DNA of 64,000 nt from Gibbula magus (lineage: Eukaryota; Mollusca; Gastropoda; Trochida; Trochidae), in assembly GCA_936450465.1 (NCBI GenBank), contig OW388304.1, forward strand, positions 39,523,593-39,587,592, written 5' to 3'. The number at the start of each line of letters is the position of its first letter. The first letter of the stretch is position 1. Position numbers and translations under genes: made by a program. The notes under the pieces were generated by a model, which had not been told where the DNA came from, did no database searches, and saw only the letters and a list, made by a program, of their open reading frames with translations. Of the stretch, positions 48,745 to 59,345 are shown one piece after another.

Positions 48745-48926
48745 TATCCAACCTTAGAGACGCTAAGGTTGGGTCGGACCAACCTTAGTTATCGATCGTA
48801 AGTTAAGGTTAACCTTAGTTAAGGTTGGTTCGTGCAACGGCATTGTAACCTTAGTAAAGGTCTAAGGTTGGAATCTTAGAGATAAGGTTAACCTTAAGAG
48901 ATAAGGTTGTTTCATGCAACGGGACC
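48745..48926. repeat. Harbinger right terminus: doubled TIR and TAAGGTT cluster
   Basis: GGTTGTTTCATGCAACGGG (outer, ending about 48923) and GGTTGGTTCGTGCAACGG (inner, ending 48840) mirror the left end. At least ten TAAGGTT/AACCTTA words lie between 48770 and 48910, including head-to-head pairs (AAGGTTAACCTTA). Confidence 0.85.
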
Positions 48927-48927
48927 C

Positions 48928-49133
48928 AGGTACGGGGGAACCATTTCATCTGGCTCTGGTGCCCCTGGAGGCAACAAGTGCCGGTATGAGCCACTACTCG
49001 CCCCTTTTGGAAGGACATGTCCTGGGTATGGGGCAGAAAGAAAGGGACGAGTGCGGCGCATAACACTTCGAATTTTGCTGAGGTGAAGATGACCACATGG
49101 TGGAATGTAGCCACTTTTTCCAGTGCTATCCAT
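48928..49133 (-). CDS. Hypothetical 73-codon frame next to the transposon
   Basis: The frame begins MDSTGKSGYIPPCGHLHLSK and reads into the right end of the Harbinger element near PPYLG. It is more GC-rich than its surroundings and Pro/Gly-rich. On the other side of the element the same direction meets a stop within a few codons. I recognise no domain. It could be an exon or element fragment disrupted by the transposon, or chance. Confidence 0.25.
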
Positions 49134-49429
49134 TCAAAGTGTCACAAGGAATGACCATATAACTGTCCTCAACTCAAATTTCAGCTGTGGATGCCACATC
49201 CTTGAACCACTTCAACCAAATAGGTAGGTTATACATCACTGAAGTATCTGTAGCTTACCATGCATTCAATAAAGCAATGTTTTTAAAACGCATTCGAAAG
49301 TAGAAAACCATCCGTTTTGACAATTACAATTACTGAAAACCTTGCTTGTTAACCCCGAATTACCAGGTAGAAACTGTCTTATTTGTATTGAATATTAAAA
49401 ACACAACGCATACATTTTAACTTACATTC

Positions 49430-49480
49430 CATACATACATACATACATACATACATACATACATACATACATACATACTG
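49430..49480. repeat. (CATA)n microsatellite
   Basis: About twelve CATA units in an uninterrupted run. Confidence 0.95.
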
Positions 49481-49775
49481 AATTGTGAACTATGGTACAT
49501 TGATTTTCAAACATTTTCATCCATGTTTCTTGTCCATTTTCAGTGTCGCGTTTTACAAGGACCTTAGAAGAGTGAACAAAATCACAAGATGGCATTGAGG
49601 TACTTACTTTTTCATAAGATAATATACATGTATCATTTCATATATATATATATATATTTTATATTTCCCTTTTTGTCTTGTTTTGAAATAATATTGCATT
49701 ATATAAATGATTCCTTAGCTTGGTATAACACTTGCGGTAGTACGACACACTTTCATTTTATTAAATGTCTTTTTC
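49481..49775. other. AT-rich, with (TA)n at 49640-49657
   Basis: No gene seen. Confidence 0.35.
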
Positions 49776-49782
49776 AGAAGCT

Positions 49783-49951
49783 GTGCCAAGACATCATAGA
49801 GGGCGTGTACACTTCCGGACGATGGCGTACCAACCGGTCAAACTCATTTCTTCAAAGACAAACATGGAACCCCAAGATTGGTTTCCATCGATTAAGCGAA
49901 TCAGTGGTATTTATGTATACCCCTCCTTACATTCCGTACCTCATTATGTAA
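49783..49951 (+). other. Possible exon fragment
   Basis: A pyrimidine-rich TGTCTTTTTCAG precedes a frame reading KLCQDIIEGVYTSGRWRTN and then NSFLQRQTWNPKIGFHRLSE before a stop at 49949. The acceptor-like context and biased composition are suggestive, but I recognise no domain and no donor or neighbouring exon. Confidence 0.25.
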
Positions 49952-50815
49952 TGTGAACGTTAGTATATAACTCAAACGCTAGACACATTATCATTGTCAT
50001 TGTTGTTGAGTGATATTTTAGTACCATGTAATACGTCTGTCGCCGTACTGCATCCTCAGTTCTTTATATTATCATCGTTGTCTCATGGGGTATAGAATAA
50101 CATTTCAATGCACTGTTTCAGATCACCTTCTTGGAAAGAGATCAAGCATCAATGCGTCAATGCATCAATGCTTGATCATGAACCGTCTTTACCATATGTT
50201 TATTTTTCACTTGTTGCATGTACAGATATGGCGTTTATTTATTAAGGATGATAAGTCATCCCCTCCACTCACACTTTGTAATTTCTATATTGTATTGTAA
50301 TAGTAGCAAAAACTGGACGACTTCTGACGCTCAGGAATACATGCTAGTTGTGGTCCCTATGCTAGGGCATAGTCAATGCTTGGCTGTGTACTGCTGCTTA
50401 ATACCACAAATTTAGTATCAATATCCATCAATGCCGGGGCTTGATCGTTGCCCGGTCAAGGGTAGTCAAGCATGAACGAGAATTCCCCATTACCCAAACT
50501 AAATCATTGAAATGTTGCTTTGTGTTGGTGGTCATTATAGACAATGTTTTCATGTTTTTTTTAAAAACGTCTATGTGTTATTAATTAAACATTATTAATT
50601 ACTGTGCACAAGATAACGCAGAGGTGGAAATAACCGTGAAAACCGAGTTAAAAACTCATTACCATTGGTTCTCCAAGGTAAAGAATATTACTTAAATGCT
50701 AAAGTATTAACTACTTGTAATAAACGTAAATTCAAATAACATCAGTACTAATCTAAACTTTCTTTAACACTTAAAAACTAACAAACATTATACTCACGAG
50801 TCTTAACATCTTCTA
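49952..50815. other. Nothing recognised
   Basis: Holds a small inverted repeat, GATCAAGCAT at 50140 with ATGCTTGATC ending at 50177. Frames here lack domains. Confidence 0.35.
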
Positions 50816-50820
50816 AAAAC

Positions 50821-51271
50821 AGGCAAAGGAGAAGGAAGATAACACTGAGCAGCCAGTGGCGGAGGAGACTGACCGAACCGGTGGACAGTTCAACCCCTGG
50901 ATCGTCGACGATGGTGACACCGCCCCGGAAATCGCACAAAAGACAAATCAAGAAGAAGGCATCAGCGGGTCCATCCAAAAAGGCAAGGCACAGTTCCCTC
51001 TCCCCTGGTAAAAAAAAAAATGTGCAATACATTTGTGCAAACAAACGAGTCAACTTTCAAGACTGGGGATGCTGACCACTGCCGCATCTGCAGTGGTCAG
51101 CGTGACACCTCAGAGGATGAAGTCCGGGGCAGATGGATTGGATGTGGGGTTGGGAACTGTCCCTATTGGATCCATATTAAATGTTTGGGGTTCACTTTGA
51201 ACACAAGACAATTTAACACGATGACAAAAATTCCCATTCAATTGTATCCAACATGTTTAAATGAAAATTGA
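50821..51271 (+). pseudogene. PHD-finger protein fragment with A11 frameshift
   Basis: After an acceptor-like CTAAAAACAG at 50812-50821, a Lys/Arg/Ser-rich frame reads PPRKSHKRQIKKKASAGPSKK. It is followed after an A11 run (51010-51020) by a +1 frame holding a PHD-like zinc finger: C21-x2-C24, C42, C47, H52, C55 and a final C79, with RWIGCGVGNCPYWIHIKCLG as core. One expected Cys before C79 is Tyr. Dropping one A would join the two parts. PHD fingers usually read histone tails, and similar modules occur in invertebrate transposon proteins. Frameshift plus lost ligand suggest a pseudogene. Alternatively the A-run is an assembly error. Confidence 0.6.
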
Positions 51272-51462
51272 TTGAATTGATGTTTGTTATAGTTAAGAAG
51301 CCAATTTGGCACGTTCAGGAAAGTATCTTATATACATGTACATACATTACACCATTCAGTGTGTCTCCATGCAAACAGGTCCTGTCGGGATTATACGCTA
51401 TCACTCTCCACACCTGACATATTTAATTTAGTAATATAGGAAACCAACATTTATTACTCGTC

Positions 51463-51734
51463 CGTGGAGGATACTACAGTTTAATATTTATATGGCAATA
51501 TTAAGCTATTGTAATACCGCAGCAAGTATGACGTAACCTAAGTGTGGAGTTGTGCCGTTATAATGGTCGTACAGCCATCACAATGATACATGACTCACTG
51601 ACGTCTTAGTTTCAGCACGAAGTCGACAATTTAGCTTGATTAATTTGGTCAAGTAACATTTTCCATCGCTTTCGCTCGCTTTATACCAGTTATAAGAATG
51701 GTATAAAATGGAAGGTCGTTTAGTATCCTCTACG
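51463..51734. mobile_element. MITE (GAGGATACT termini), copy 2
   Basis: CGTGGAGGATACT (left) and AGTATCCTCTACG (right) are a perfect inverted pair. The interior matches the 46.2-kb copy (TAATATTTATA, TAATACCGC, TTTCGCTCGCTTTATAC, GAAGGTCGTTTAGTATCC) but is shorter. Confidence 0.8.
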
Positions 51735-52255
51735 TATCATAGAGCATAACCATATCATGAAATCCCACCTGGATTATGTTGTAGTGCGTTATGAAATCTT
51801 TTACATAAAGAAATACTGTCGTTTTTAATAAGATGGCAATATGTTTCTTATATCCATTTCTTAGCGACATCTATTTCCTCTTGGATATGGTTCAGGAAGT
51901 TCACGTAAATGGCCTTTGTACCAACGATGATGTCGCGATCGAAACGGGCTGTCAACCTCTCAGCCGCCTCCTCAGCCCCTAACACTCGAAGAGTATCAAT
52001 TTGTGCTCTGATAACTTCGGTGATCTCCGCCTTGGTCTTGTTCTCGATGTTGTTGTATTTGTCACGTTCGGTGGGAAGCACAAATACAGGCTCCAGCTTC
52101 ACTTGTCGCCCTAAGCTTTCACCAGTCATGCTGTCGAAGTATTGTTTTCTGTAATGGTATGATTATTTTACTTCCATACAGTTATAATTTTGAATTGTAA
52201 ACATGTTCAAATTAAAAATGTATATGACTTTTGTGATTAAAGATATTTCTTAAAT

Positions 52256-52420
52256 TAAAATATTAAAGTAGTGTAGTAATACTGCATGTATGACGTCACA
52301 ATAGATTGTCACAATGACGGCCTGCTAGAGGAAATCTTCCCTTCGACCATCTGTTGGCACTTTAGCTTTATTAATAAGAGTGATTGATGAACTTTATACT
52401 AAAAGATCTTCAATTTAATA
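52256..52420. mobile_element. Decayed MITE, copy 3
   Basis: TAATACTGCATGTATGACGT and CACAATAGATTGTCACAATG parallel the interior of the 46.2-kb MITE. Ends are eroded. Lies in the last intron of the broken minus-strand gene. Confidence 0.5.
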
Positions 52421-53832
52421 AACCTTCATCAAACTGTTGAATTATTGATAATAAACTCCCTTTAGTTATTTTCATACTAAATCAGTAAATCGTTTGATTT
52501 CATTGCTATCAAATACCTCTATATAATATGATGCATTATTATTTTGTGTTAACTCATTAATTTACAAGAACAAATTATAGAAATGGTTTTAATAAATCTT
52601 TGAGTTTAAAGTTTAAATATGAATTCACGCACCGGTTTTGTCGACATTTTGAGGCGAAAGTGACAAAATCCACATCTTGGGGAGCTCCGTGCATGTCAGT
52701 GTGGGGATCTGTGGCAAATGGGTCGCTGACAAATCTTGACCTTCGCAGGCCATACCTCCACTTGCCAATCTCCTCGTCTATGTTGTGGTCATAAACATAC
52801 GTGTCACTTTGTTGTGGAATCCCCATGATGTCATTCATGTGGTTCCTTGCCGATAAACAATCAGAGTTAATACCTTAAGTTAAATACAATTATGACTTCA
52901 CTTTTAATTTTTAAAACCCAAAACTGGTCTGCATCCCTAAAGGCAGCATTATGTTTTTTTTAACTCTGACTGAAATGCATACGAAATATACCATCAATGT
53001 TTAAGTAATTAACTCTTGCTTGTTAATGTTAGGTATGACATACATAATTTACATTATATTCAATTATTTGCAAAAAAATTATATTATTGTACATTTTTGC
53101 GTTTTTGCGAATATTTCAGTGCAATGTTTTAGAATGTCAAATATGAATATGATATACATGAGCATGATGTAGGGGAAATAACTTCATTTTTCATTAGCGG
53201 TATTCATTGTAAATGTATTGGTTGCGAAAAGGGGAGGATAACTCTAATTTTAACTTAGAAAGTAAGAAGGCGACACGTGTATAGAACGTGCTGTATGAAG
53301 TAAAACTTGAATTGCCATTGGGGCCGTAATATGTTTAAGAGTAGAACAAATGCTAATATTATTCTTAAGTAGTAAATTACCTCTTGCAGTTTGTCAAGGT
53401 TTCGACAAATTCGAATCCAGGTTTCGTCCGAGGGGTGACCAAGTGGAAGCCTACGCTTGATGTTCTGGTTGGTACTTTCAAGGATGAAATCACCACCTTC
53501 CCCTTTACTGTGATGGCCGGTGACGCTCATAGTCGTGGTCGTATCTAGGAACTCCCTCACAGATGCAGGAGCACAAGAGTAAGTGTGAAGGTTCCTGAAG
53601 GTGAGTTCCTGATACTATGTCATGTTGGATCCGAAAAACAATTCGCTGAATTTGTTATAGGCCTGCTTTGCCAATACATAGTGTCCCCTTCTACATGCAT
53701 CACGGAAAAGGAACAGCGACAATGTATAGGTGAAGATCATGTCCACTAGAAACTTGTTAATATCACTTGGAACTTTCCCTATCCATTCAACGAAGTTGTG
53801 ATAGGTTGTCTCGATGCCTTCTTTCTCACAGG

Positions 53833-54150
53833 GGGCGGGATAGCGCAGTGGTTAGCGCGTTCGGCTTCGGATCAAGAGGTCCGGGGTTCGAATCCCGCCA
53901 GGGGCACGGCAACTTTGTCTGCAGTAGAGAACTGTTCTACACGCAGTCAGGTTTGGGTGCAATGCTACACTGAATTTCAATGCAGTACCACCCATGGTTC
54001 GCTAGTTCCAGCCGTTGCTCGCAGGTTTCACCGCAATGCATAGCCACATGGCGTTGCGGGCTTTCTCCCTGCCATAATACTAACAGCCGTGATATAAGTG
54101 AAATACTCTTGAAAGCGGCGTTAAACCCTAACTCACTCACTCACTCACTC
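53833..54150 (+). mobile_element. tRNA-Arg-derived SINE with clean target duplication
   Basis: The head matches a tRNA-Arg(TCG)-like sequence: box A TAGCGCAGTGGTTAGCGCG, an anticodon loop CTTCGGA and box B GGTTCGAATCCC. The body is about 240 bp and the tail GGCGTTAAACCCTAACTCAC ends in (CACT)n. TTTCTCACA flanks both ends (53824-53832, 54151-54159). It interrupts an exon of the minus-strand pseudogene whose frame resumes on both sides. Overlapping open frames are shadows. Confidence 0.95.
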
Positions 54151-55515
54151 TTTCTCACATTGTAACACAAAAGGAAATACAAGTTCTCGGCTGGTTCCAA
54201 ACAACAAAATCTCAACCATTTGCCAGGCCTTATGATGATCAGCAGCACGCCGACAGGTAGCAAGTGCCTTATGACTCAAGTAGTCAATGTTTTTGCAAAA
54301 TCCTTCAAAACAACGTTCCACATTAGCTTAAACAGGCACTTGGTCATGTTGGTTCCCTGATGGCCGGGGCAAGGAACAAGCAGAAGATTGCCATAGGTTG
54401 TTGCCATACCTTGTTGTGTTCAGTGGCCAAGTGATCCAACATAACCTTACATCCAGACACCGTGACATCACATATATCGCACGTATAAGTAGATGCTTGT
54501 AATCTGGATGCAAGGTTATATGGCAAACCATCACTTCCTACCACTGTACACTGACGAGGTGTGTTCTCTATAACGTCTGATTGCAGAACCTTTAGGACTT
54601 GACCTACTGCAGAGTATGAGCAAGGATTCACTGTAACGGGGTGACCCACTTTAACGACAGGTCGTTTCAAGTCATACTTGTTTGCTTCTGATTCCACTTT
54701 GCGAAATTAAACCTTATCAGATTCTCCACAAGACACAGCAGTGAAATGTGAATATTCTTGAGAAGCAGTTTTAGTGTCTATCAGATCAACTTTTACCTTA
54801 GACATAACCTTCTTCCTACTTGGACCCTTCCCTTTCCCCTTTCCCTTACTCTCCTGTGAACATGTCGGCTCGGACGTTAGAAGTCGAGAAATATCTTTGC
54901 CATCTGAATGTAATTGTCTTTTAACAAGTTATATTTGTTGTTTAATGAATGTCTGCCTAAGGTCACGAAGTTCAGAACAGTTCGACACAATATGATCAAA
55001 ACCTGTGTGTGTTTGCTTTAATGAATCTACATTGTGGTTAAGCCAGACCTTTGGACTGAATTCTGAATGATGCTTTAGTGAAGAGAATGTTTGAGTTGTT
55101 GTGAGGTGAATGACACTGGTGATGCAGCTTAATAAAACAAATTCTCTGATGACACCCGACATTTCCTAACTAACACTTAATTGTTATCAAAAAAAGGTGA
55201 TAGTATCCGACTCGTCATCAAGTTTAACTCTATCTCTGGCTTGGTGTTGCAACCAAGAACTGATAGTTGTATAGGAACGTGACCTTGTGCATTTGCATAA
55301 AAGTTCACAGATTCTTTTGCTTCCTGTAACCAAATAGCAGAACAAGGAGTTCATGAAAGAAATGGGAGCAATACATGAAATGGAAATTGAAAACAACAAG
55401 AGTTCAAAACATTTAGCCAAAGGCACCAAGTTGTTGTTTTCATTTAAAGCAGTACATCCTCTAAAAAAAACTTAAACACTTCTGTGAATCCAACCAGACC
55501 TTCGGATCATAGTTA

Positions 55516-55955
55516 TTATGTCCCCCGAAATTTTTTTCGGGAGACATAATGTTTTCGCCTCCGTCCGTCATTCCGTCATTCCGAAATGCTTTCTTTTCCG
55601 GGCCATATCGTCCATATTGGTATGTGGTTAGACCTAGTGGTGGAGTTGTGCCTTTTACTATTTTGGTTATTCTGAATTTTTTTTTTCTGGTTTCCATGGA
55701 AACAATTTGAACATAGTGCATATTGGGGTTAGGGACCTTTTCCGGCCTCTATCTCCAAAACCGTTCAATATTTTTTCACCAAACTTTGTATTCGCTAAGA
55801 CCTAGTGATAGAGTGGTGCCTTTTGCTACTTTGGCTATTCTGAATTTTTTATTTCTCGTTATCAATGCAGTATTGAACTTAGTGCTTAGCATAAGTGAAA
55901 AATAAGGGTAATATGACTAGGTTGGATTGAAAGTTGGAGCGGGGACATCACAGTG
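55516..55955 (+). mobile_element. Hairpin-headed interspersed repeat (CCCCCGAAA...TTTCGGGAG)
   Basis: Starts with the palindrome TTATGTCCCCCGAAA / TTTCGGGAGACATAA and CCGTCCGTCATTCCG, followed by two diverged tandem units each containing TTAGACCTAGTGRTRGAGT and TGGTTATTCTGAATTTTTT-like motifs. Same architecture as 16065-16835. It splits the N-terminal part of the minus-strand pseudogene. Confidence 0.7.
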
Positions 55956-56215
55956 CATCACATGCACATATTTCTAGTTTAAGGTTTCAATTGTAGGGCA
56001 ATTGATAGTTTGTGCATCATTTACAAGAGCTTTGTGTTGGGAATTGCCAAAAGCAAATGCAAAATTGGCTAAATTATCTTCGGAAACATTCCCAAAATTT
56101 ATGTCTTTGATAATGTCGCCCACTTGTCTGTTTCTATCAGTAAGAAAATTTGATTTGACATAGTCCACACAGGCTGTACAAAGAGTAGTTTTGCTATTGG
56201 AGAACAGTTTTTTTC

Positions 56216-56647
56216 AATAAGTTTGGACAGAACTTCTTATGGTATTGTTTTCAATTGCACCTTTAAAATTTTGAATTTTTTACCATTTGAGAAATTCCTT
56301 AGTTCCACGCATCCGCATTCCATGGTGATGTAATGTGACTAAAAAAGTGATTTTGATCTCTTTTTATACCTGAATATTGTTTATTGTTTGGAATATTTAA
56401 TGAAAACAATGCTAGTAAATAAACGTTTATTTTCTATTACTTGTAATCTCCCTTTATTTTAATCGCGAAATGATCATCAATACGGACCTCCATACAATTT
56501 ATCGTTTATATAAGTATTAATTGTCCGTTTTTCCCGGGTTATTAATTAGCCATTTCCCTTTCAGCTTTCAACGCATGCGCATGAGATGAGTAACGAAGAG
56601 ACACACAACAGTACAAAACAGAACTCGTTTTTATTGTATTTCATCCT
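56216..56647. other. Nothing recognised
   Basis: AT-rich and non-coding. May include the decayed 5' flank of the minus-strand pseudogene. Confidence 0.3.
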
Positions 56648-56995
56648 TTAAAGTGGCAGTAGCACGTTTTTCCGGTGAAATAAGTCGATGAAATGTAATT
56701 GAAAAAAAATGTCACTAGCAGTAAAAAACGCTTCTCTCTTTGAAAAATCAAGCTAAAAAATGAGTGTATATGGGAATCGTTGTTTGTCATTCGAAATAAT
56801 AAATTGTGTTCACAATAAAATGGCCGCCATGCAGTTTTTGTTTTATATGCAACACTGTTTTTACCACTACGGGAATTTGGTTTGTTTAAGAAGATATTTT
56901 ACCCCCTAAAGTAAATATAAATGACATAAACTATCATTATGAATGGGAAATTTGAAAAAATTATATTTGCAAAAAACGTGCTACTGCCCCTTTAA
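56648..56995. mobile_element. TTAA-flanked MITE (AGGGGYAGTAGCACG family), copy 2
   Basis: AGTGGCAGTAGCACGTTTTT and AAAAAACGTGCTACTGCCCC are the inverted ends, with TTAA at 56648 and 56992. The interior is the reverse complement of the 13.83-kb copy (GTTCACAATAAAATGGCCGC). Confidence 0.88.
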
Positions 56996-57179
56996 TTCAT
57001 TATTAAAGTGTTTGTGTAATGGTGGGTACATAATTTTGGAAGCATGTGATGAAAATATAACGTCTTTTGATACCGGAATTTTGTTGATTATTTGTAGTTG
57101 AGGTGATAATGTTTCGAAGTGTGAGTGGCCGCAAATGAGGAAAATCGACTGTAATTAATAGCAACAAGTTTCTGGTAGA

Positions 57180-57262
57180 TATAGGCCGTTCTGCCAATAC
57201 TGCTGTAGGCAGAACGGCCTATTATAGTCAGAACTGCCTATTATAGGCCGTTCGGTAGGTTT
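57180..57262. repeat. Nested palindrome AGGCCGTTCTGCC
   Basis: TATAGGCCGTTCTGCC pairs with GGCAGAACGGCCTATTATAG after a 12-bp loop, and further copies of the arm words follow (CAGAACTGCCTATTATAGG, CCGTTCGG). Looks like a small foldback with duplicated ends. Confidence 0.7.
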
Positions 57263-57821
57263 CCCCAACCTGTGTCATGTTTTATTTGAATGCATAGTAG
57301 TATCTCAGGATTTGAACAGCACCATATTATATTCTTGAATACTAAGAACAACTTCATAGCATTGCTGTCTCAATAATTGCACATTGAAATAATTTAAAAT
57401 ACGGCATGAACTTTGCTTTGAAGAATATATCAGGGTTTACACAAATTTGCAAATAACAACTAAAAAATCATGCATTACAATAAATTGTTTGAAAAGTGAA
57501 ATTGATCAGTTTTGGAACAATTCTGTAAGGAAAATTCTAGATGGACCTCTCTGTGTCTCGTGAGTAAAGGCAATCCCTGTATTTCATCAAGGTGATCTGT
57601 GTCTACTATGCTTTTTGTGCTTTTAAGATAGTAATAGTTTCCACAAGTTTGTAAGCAAGAACTCCATAATCTTCCATTACAAACATTATTTGAAGAGAAG
57701 AAAAAAATTCCCAGATTTGAAACATCTTAATATGCAACAGATAAAATATCTTGCTGACAATGATTACTTCCTGTTTCTCGCGAGTAAAGGCACACCCATG
57801 TATTTCAACAAAGTGACTTGT

Positions 57822-57960
57822 GTTGTCTGTCACTCTGTCGCAAACATCTACTTAACAAACAAGAACCAGGAACCGTTATGAGCATTGACCAAACAGGAGG
57901 ACATTCCAGTATTTGATGATATCATTTAACAAGCTGCTATTAAGCATTATCATGATACAA
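57822..57960. other. Sharply conserved 135-bp block, unit C copy
   Basis: Third copy of the block at 10133. A one-base deletion and several substitutions separate it from A and B. Confidence 0.6.
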
Positions 57961-59156
57961 GCATCGAAATACACAAACCATCAAGGTTTCGTTACTACAG
58001 ATCATCTGATAAAGACCGTTGACAAATGGAATATCAATATTGGAATCACAGCTTCTGTGTTTATTTATGATTGATATTGCTTGCTGATTATTTATTTTAG
58101 ATGACTCCTGATAAGATTTGATTTAGATGTTATTTGAGATTGATTAATTGCAAATAATGGGCATCGTGGATGGAGTTACAATAATGTTCATTAAGCTGTT
58201 AGCCCTCTCATCAATACAATATGTTATCGTTTAGTCCAAAATAGAAAATGAAATTTTCAGAGCCAATTAAAGGAATTTTAAAGGAAATTAATTTTATCAC
58301 TTATATCAACAAAGTTCTTGGATATCAATGAAATATTTTAGAGAATTTGAACTGGATACAATGATTTACATTTGACTCGTTGTATTAGGATTTTCTTAAT
58401 GTCAATGTTTTATAGACAGGCCTTATCAGTTTCAGCTTGAACAGCGACTTCTATTCGACGTATTCTAAAAAGACAAGCATTGAAGCTAATGTAAATCAAA
58501 TCATTGTAGAAGACTCGAGGCTATGAACTCACTGCTTTCAAGAGGACTGAACTGAATACACAATAGCTGAGGAGAAGAGACCATTTAGAGCTCTTCTCAT
58601 TAAAAGAATTTCAGTATTTGTTAGAGACAAGACACAAAAGTGTGCCTGTCTATTGAAGCTTTACTGGATTATCAACAAAAACAACATGTCTGGCAGGCAT
58701 TCAATATGTGAAGAGTGTAGATAATTAAACTGCACTATTAAAAGAGAGATGATATATATCTTATAAAAAAATATTTGATGTAAATTTATTATTTTTGTTT
58801 GTGCAGAGAATTCAAAGGCTCTATTACGTTTACTTATTTACTAACTTCCATCATCATCCACTTATGCTAAATATTTACAAATTACTTACGTAATATCAAC
58901 CATCTCGTCTTTTCTTTCACTTGATAACTTGCATAAATTTGTACATGATATTCCATTTCTAATCGTGTACCAATACTCAGTGACATTTGCATAATATTAT
59001 CCACCCACCAATCATCTTCATGCCCTTTATTTATTTTATGAATGCTGCATGTATCTATGTTTCGTAAGCTACTTCCGGTGACCTAATTTCTCAAGTGTTT
59101 GCCTCAACTTAATATTCTATTTTTCTTCGTACATGACTTCTTTTAAAATATATTAT

Positions 59157-59345
59157 ACCTCCGACCAACGGTTGGTGGTATCTAGTAATAGTCCTTCTGT
59201 CCGTCCGAAGACATTTTCTGTCCGATGATTACATAAAAACAATTCATCTCATCCTTTTCAATTTTGGCACATGTCTTCTTCACCACTAGGAGAGGTGCAG
59301 TGCGCAATTGAAAGCAAATTGGTGAATTTTTGAAAAATATTATTA
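59157..59345 (+). mobile_element. Short hairpin-headed repeat
   Basis: TATACCTCCGACCAACGGTTGG then TGGTATCTA is a palindromic head, followed by GTCCTTCTGTCCGTCCG and a body with CACCACTAGGAGAGGTGC. Similar in plan to the 16.07 and 55.52-kb repeats. The right end is not determined. Confidence 0.5.

Larger units (their letters stand above)
41876..48926. mobile_element. Complete PIF/Harbinger DNA transposon (~7.05 kb)
   Basis: It carries the two proteins that define the superfamily, a DDE transposase (minus) and a Myb/SANT-like protein (plus), convergently arranged between terminal inverted repeats of the type CCCGTTGCAYGAAACAACCTT (left from 41877, right ending about 48925). A second, internal pair of the same terminal sequence lies at 41960 and 48840. 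Both genes splice into open frames with intact key residues, so it looks autonomous. Target duplication is unclear: the left flank CCTGG and right flank CCAGG are complementary and look like more inverted repeat. MITE-like sequences have inserted in its introns and between its genes. Confidence 0.93.
51848..56215 (-). pseudogene. Large broken gene, uncharacterised invertebrate family
   Basis: From high to low coordinates, one disrupted protein can be followed. A Cys-containing N-terminal piece (CTACVDYVKSNFLTDRNRQ, about 56.2-55.98 kb) is followed by a hairpin-headed insert, then TGSKRICELLCK and IREFVLLSCITSV pieces. Next come CTVVGSDGLPYNLASRL with a CDICD...H...H zinc motif (54.56-54.42 kb), VPCPGHQGTNMTKCLFKLMW, DHHKAWQMVEILLFGTSREL, then the SINE, then NKFLVDMIFTYTLSLFLFRD, GHHSKGEGGDFILESTNQNI and WIRICRNLDKLQE (exon end 53381). 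Two well-formed exons follow, 52845-52633 and 52148-51848, in phase and ending AKKWI-stop. Lesions: stops at 54929, 54707 and 53615; frameshifts near 55189, 54400 and 54290. I recall similar uncharacterised, multicopy proteins in corals and molluscs but cannot name the family. Confidence 0.6.

Noticed and set aside
53833..53906. tRNA-Arg gene
   Set aside because: Boxes A and B and the anticodon loop are tRNA-like, but the acceptor arm does not close, a SINE body and tail follow, and a target duplication brackets the whole, so it is a SINE head.
54122..54150. Telomere-like (CTCACTCA)n run
   Set aside because: It is the simple tail of a SINE; the same tail ends LINE copies here.
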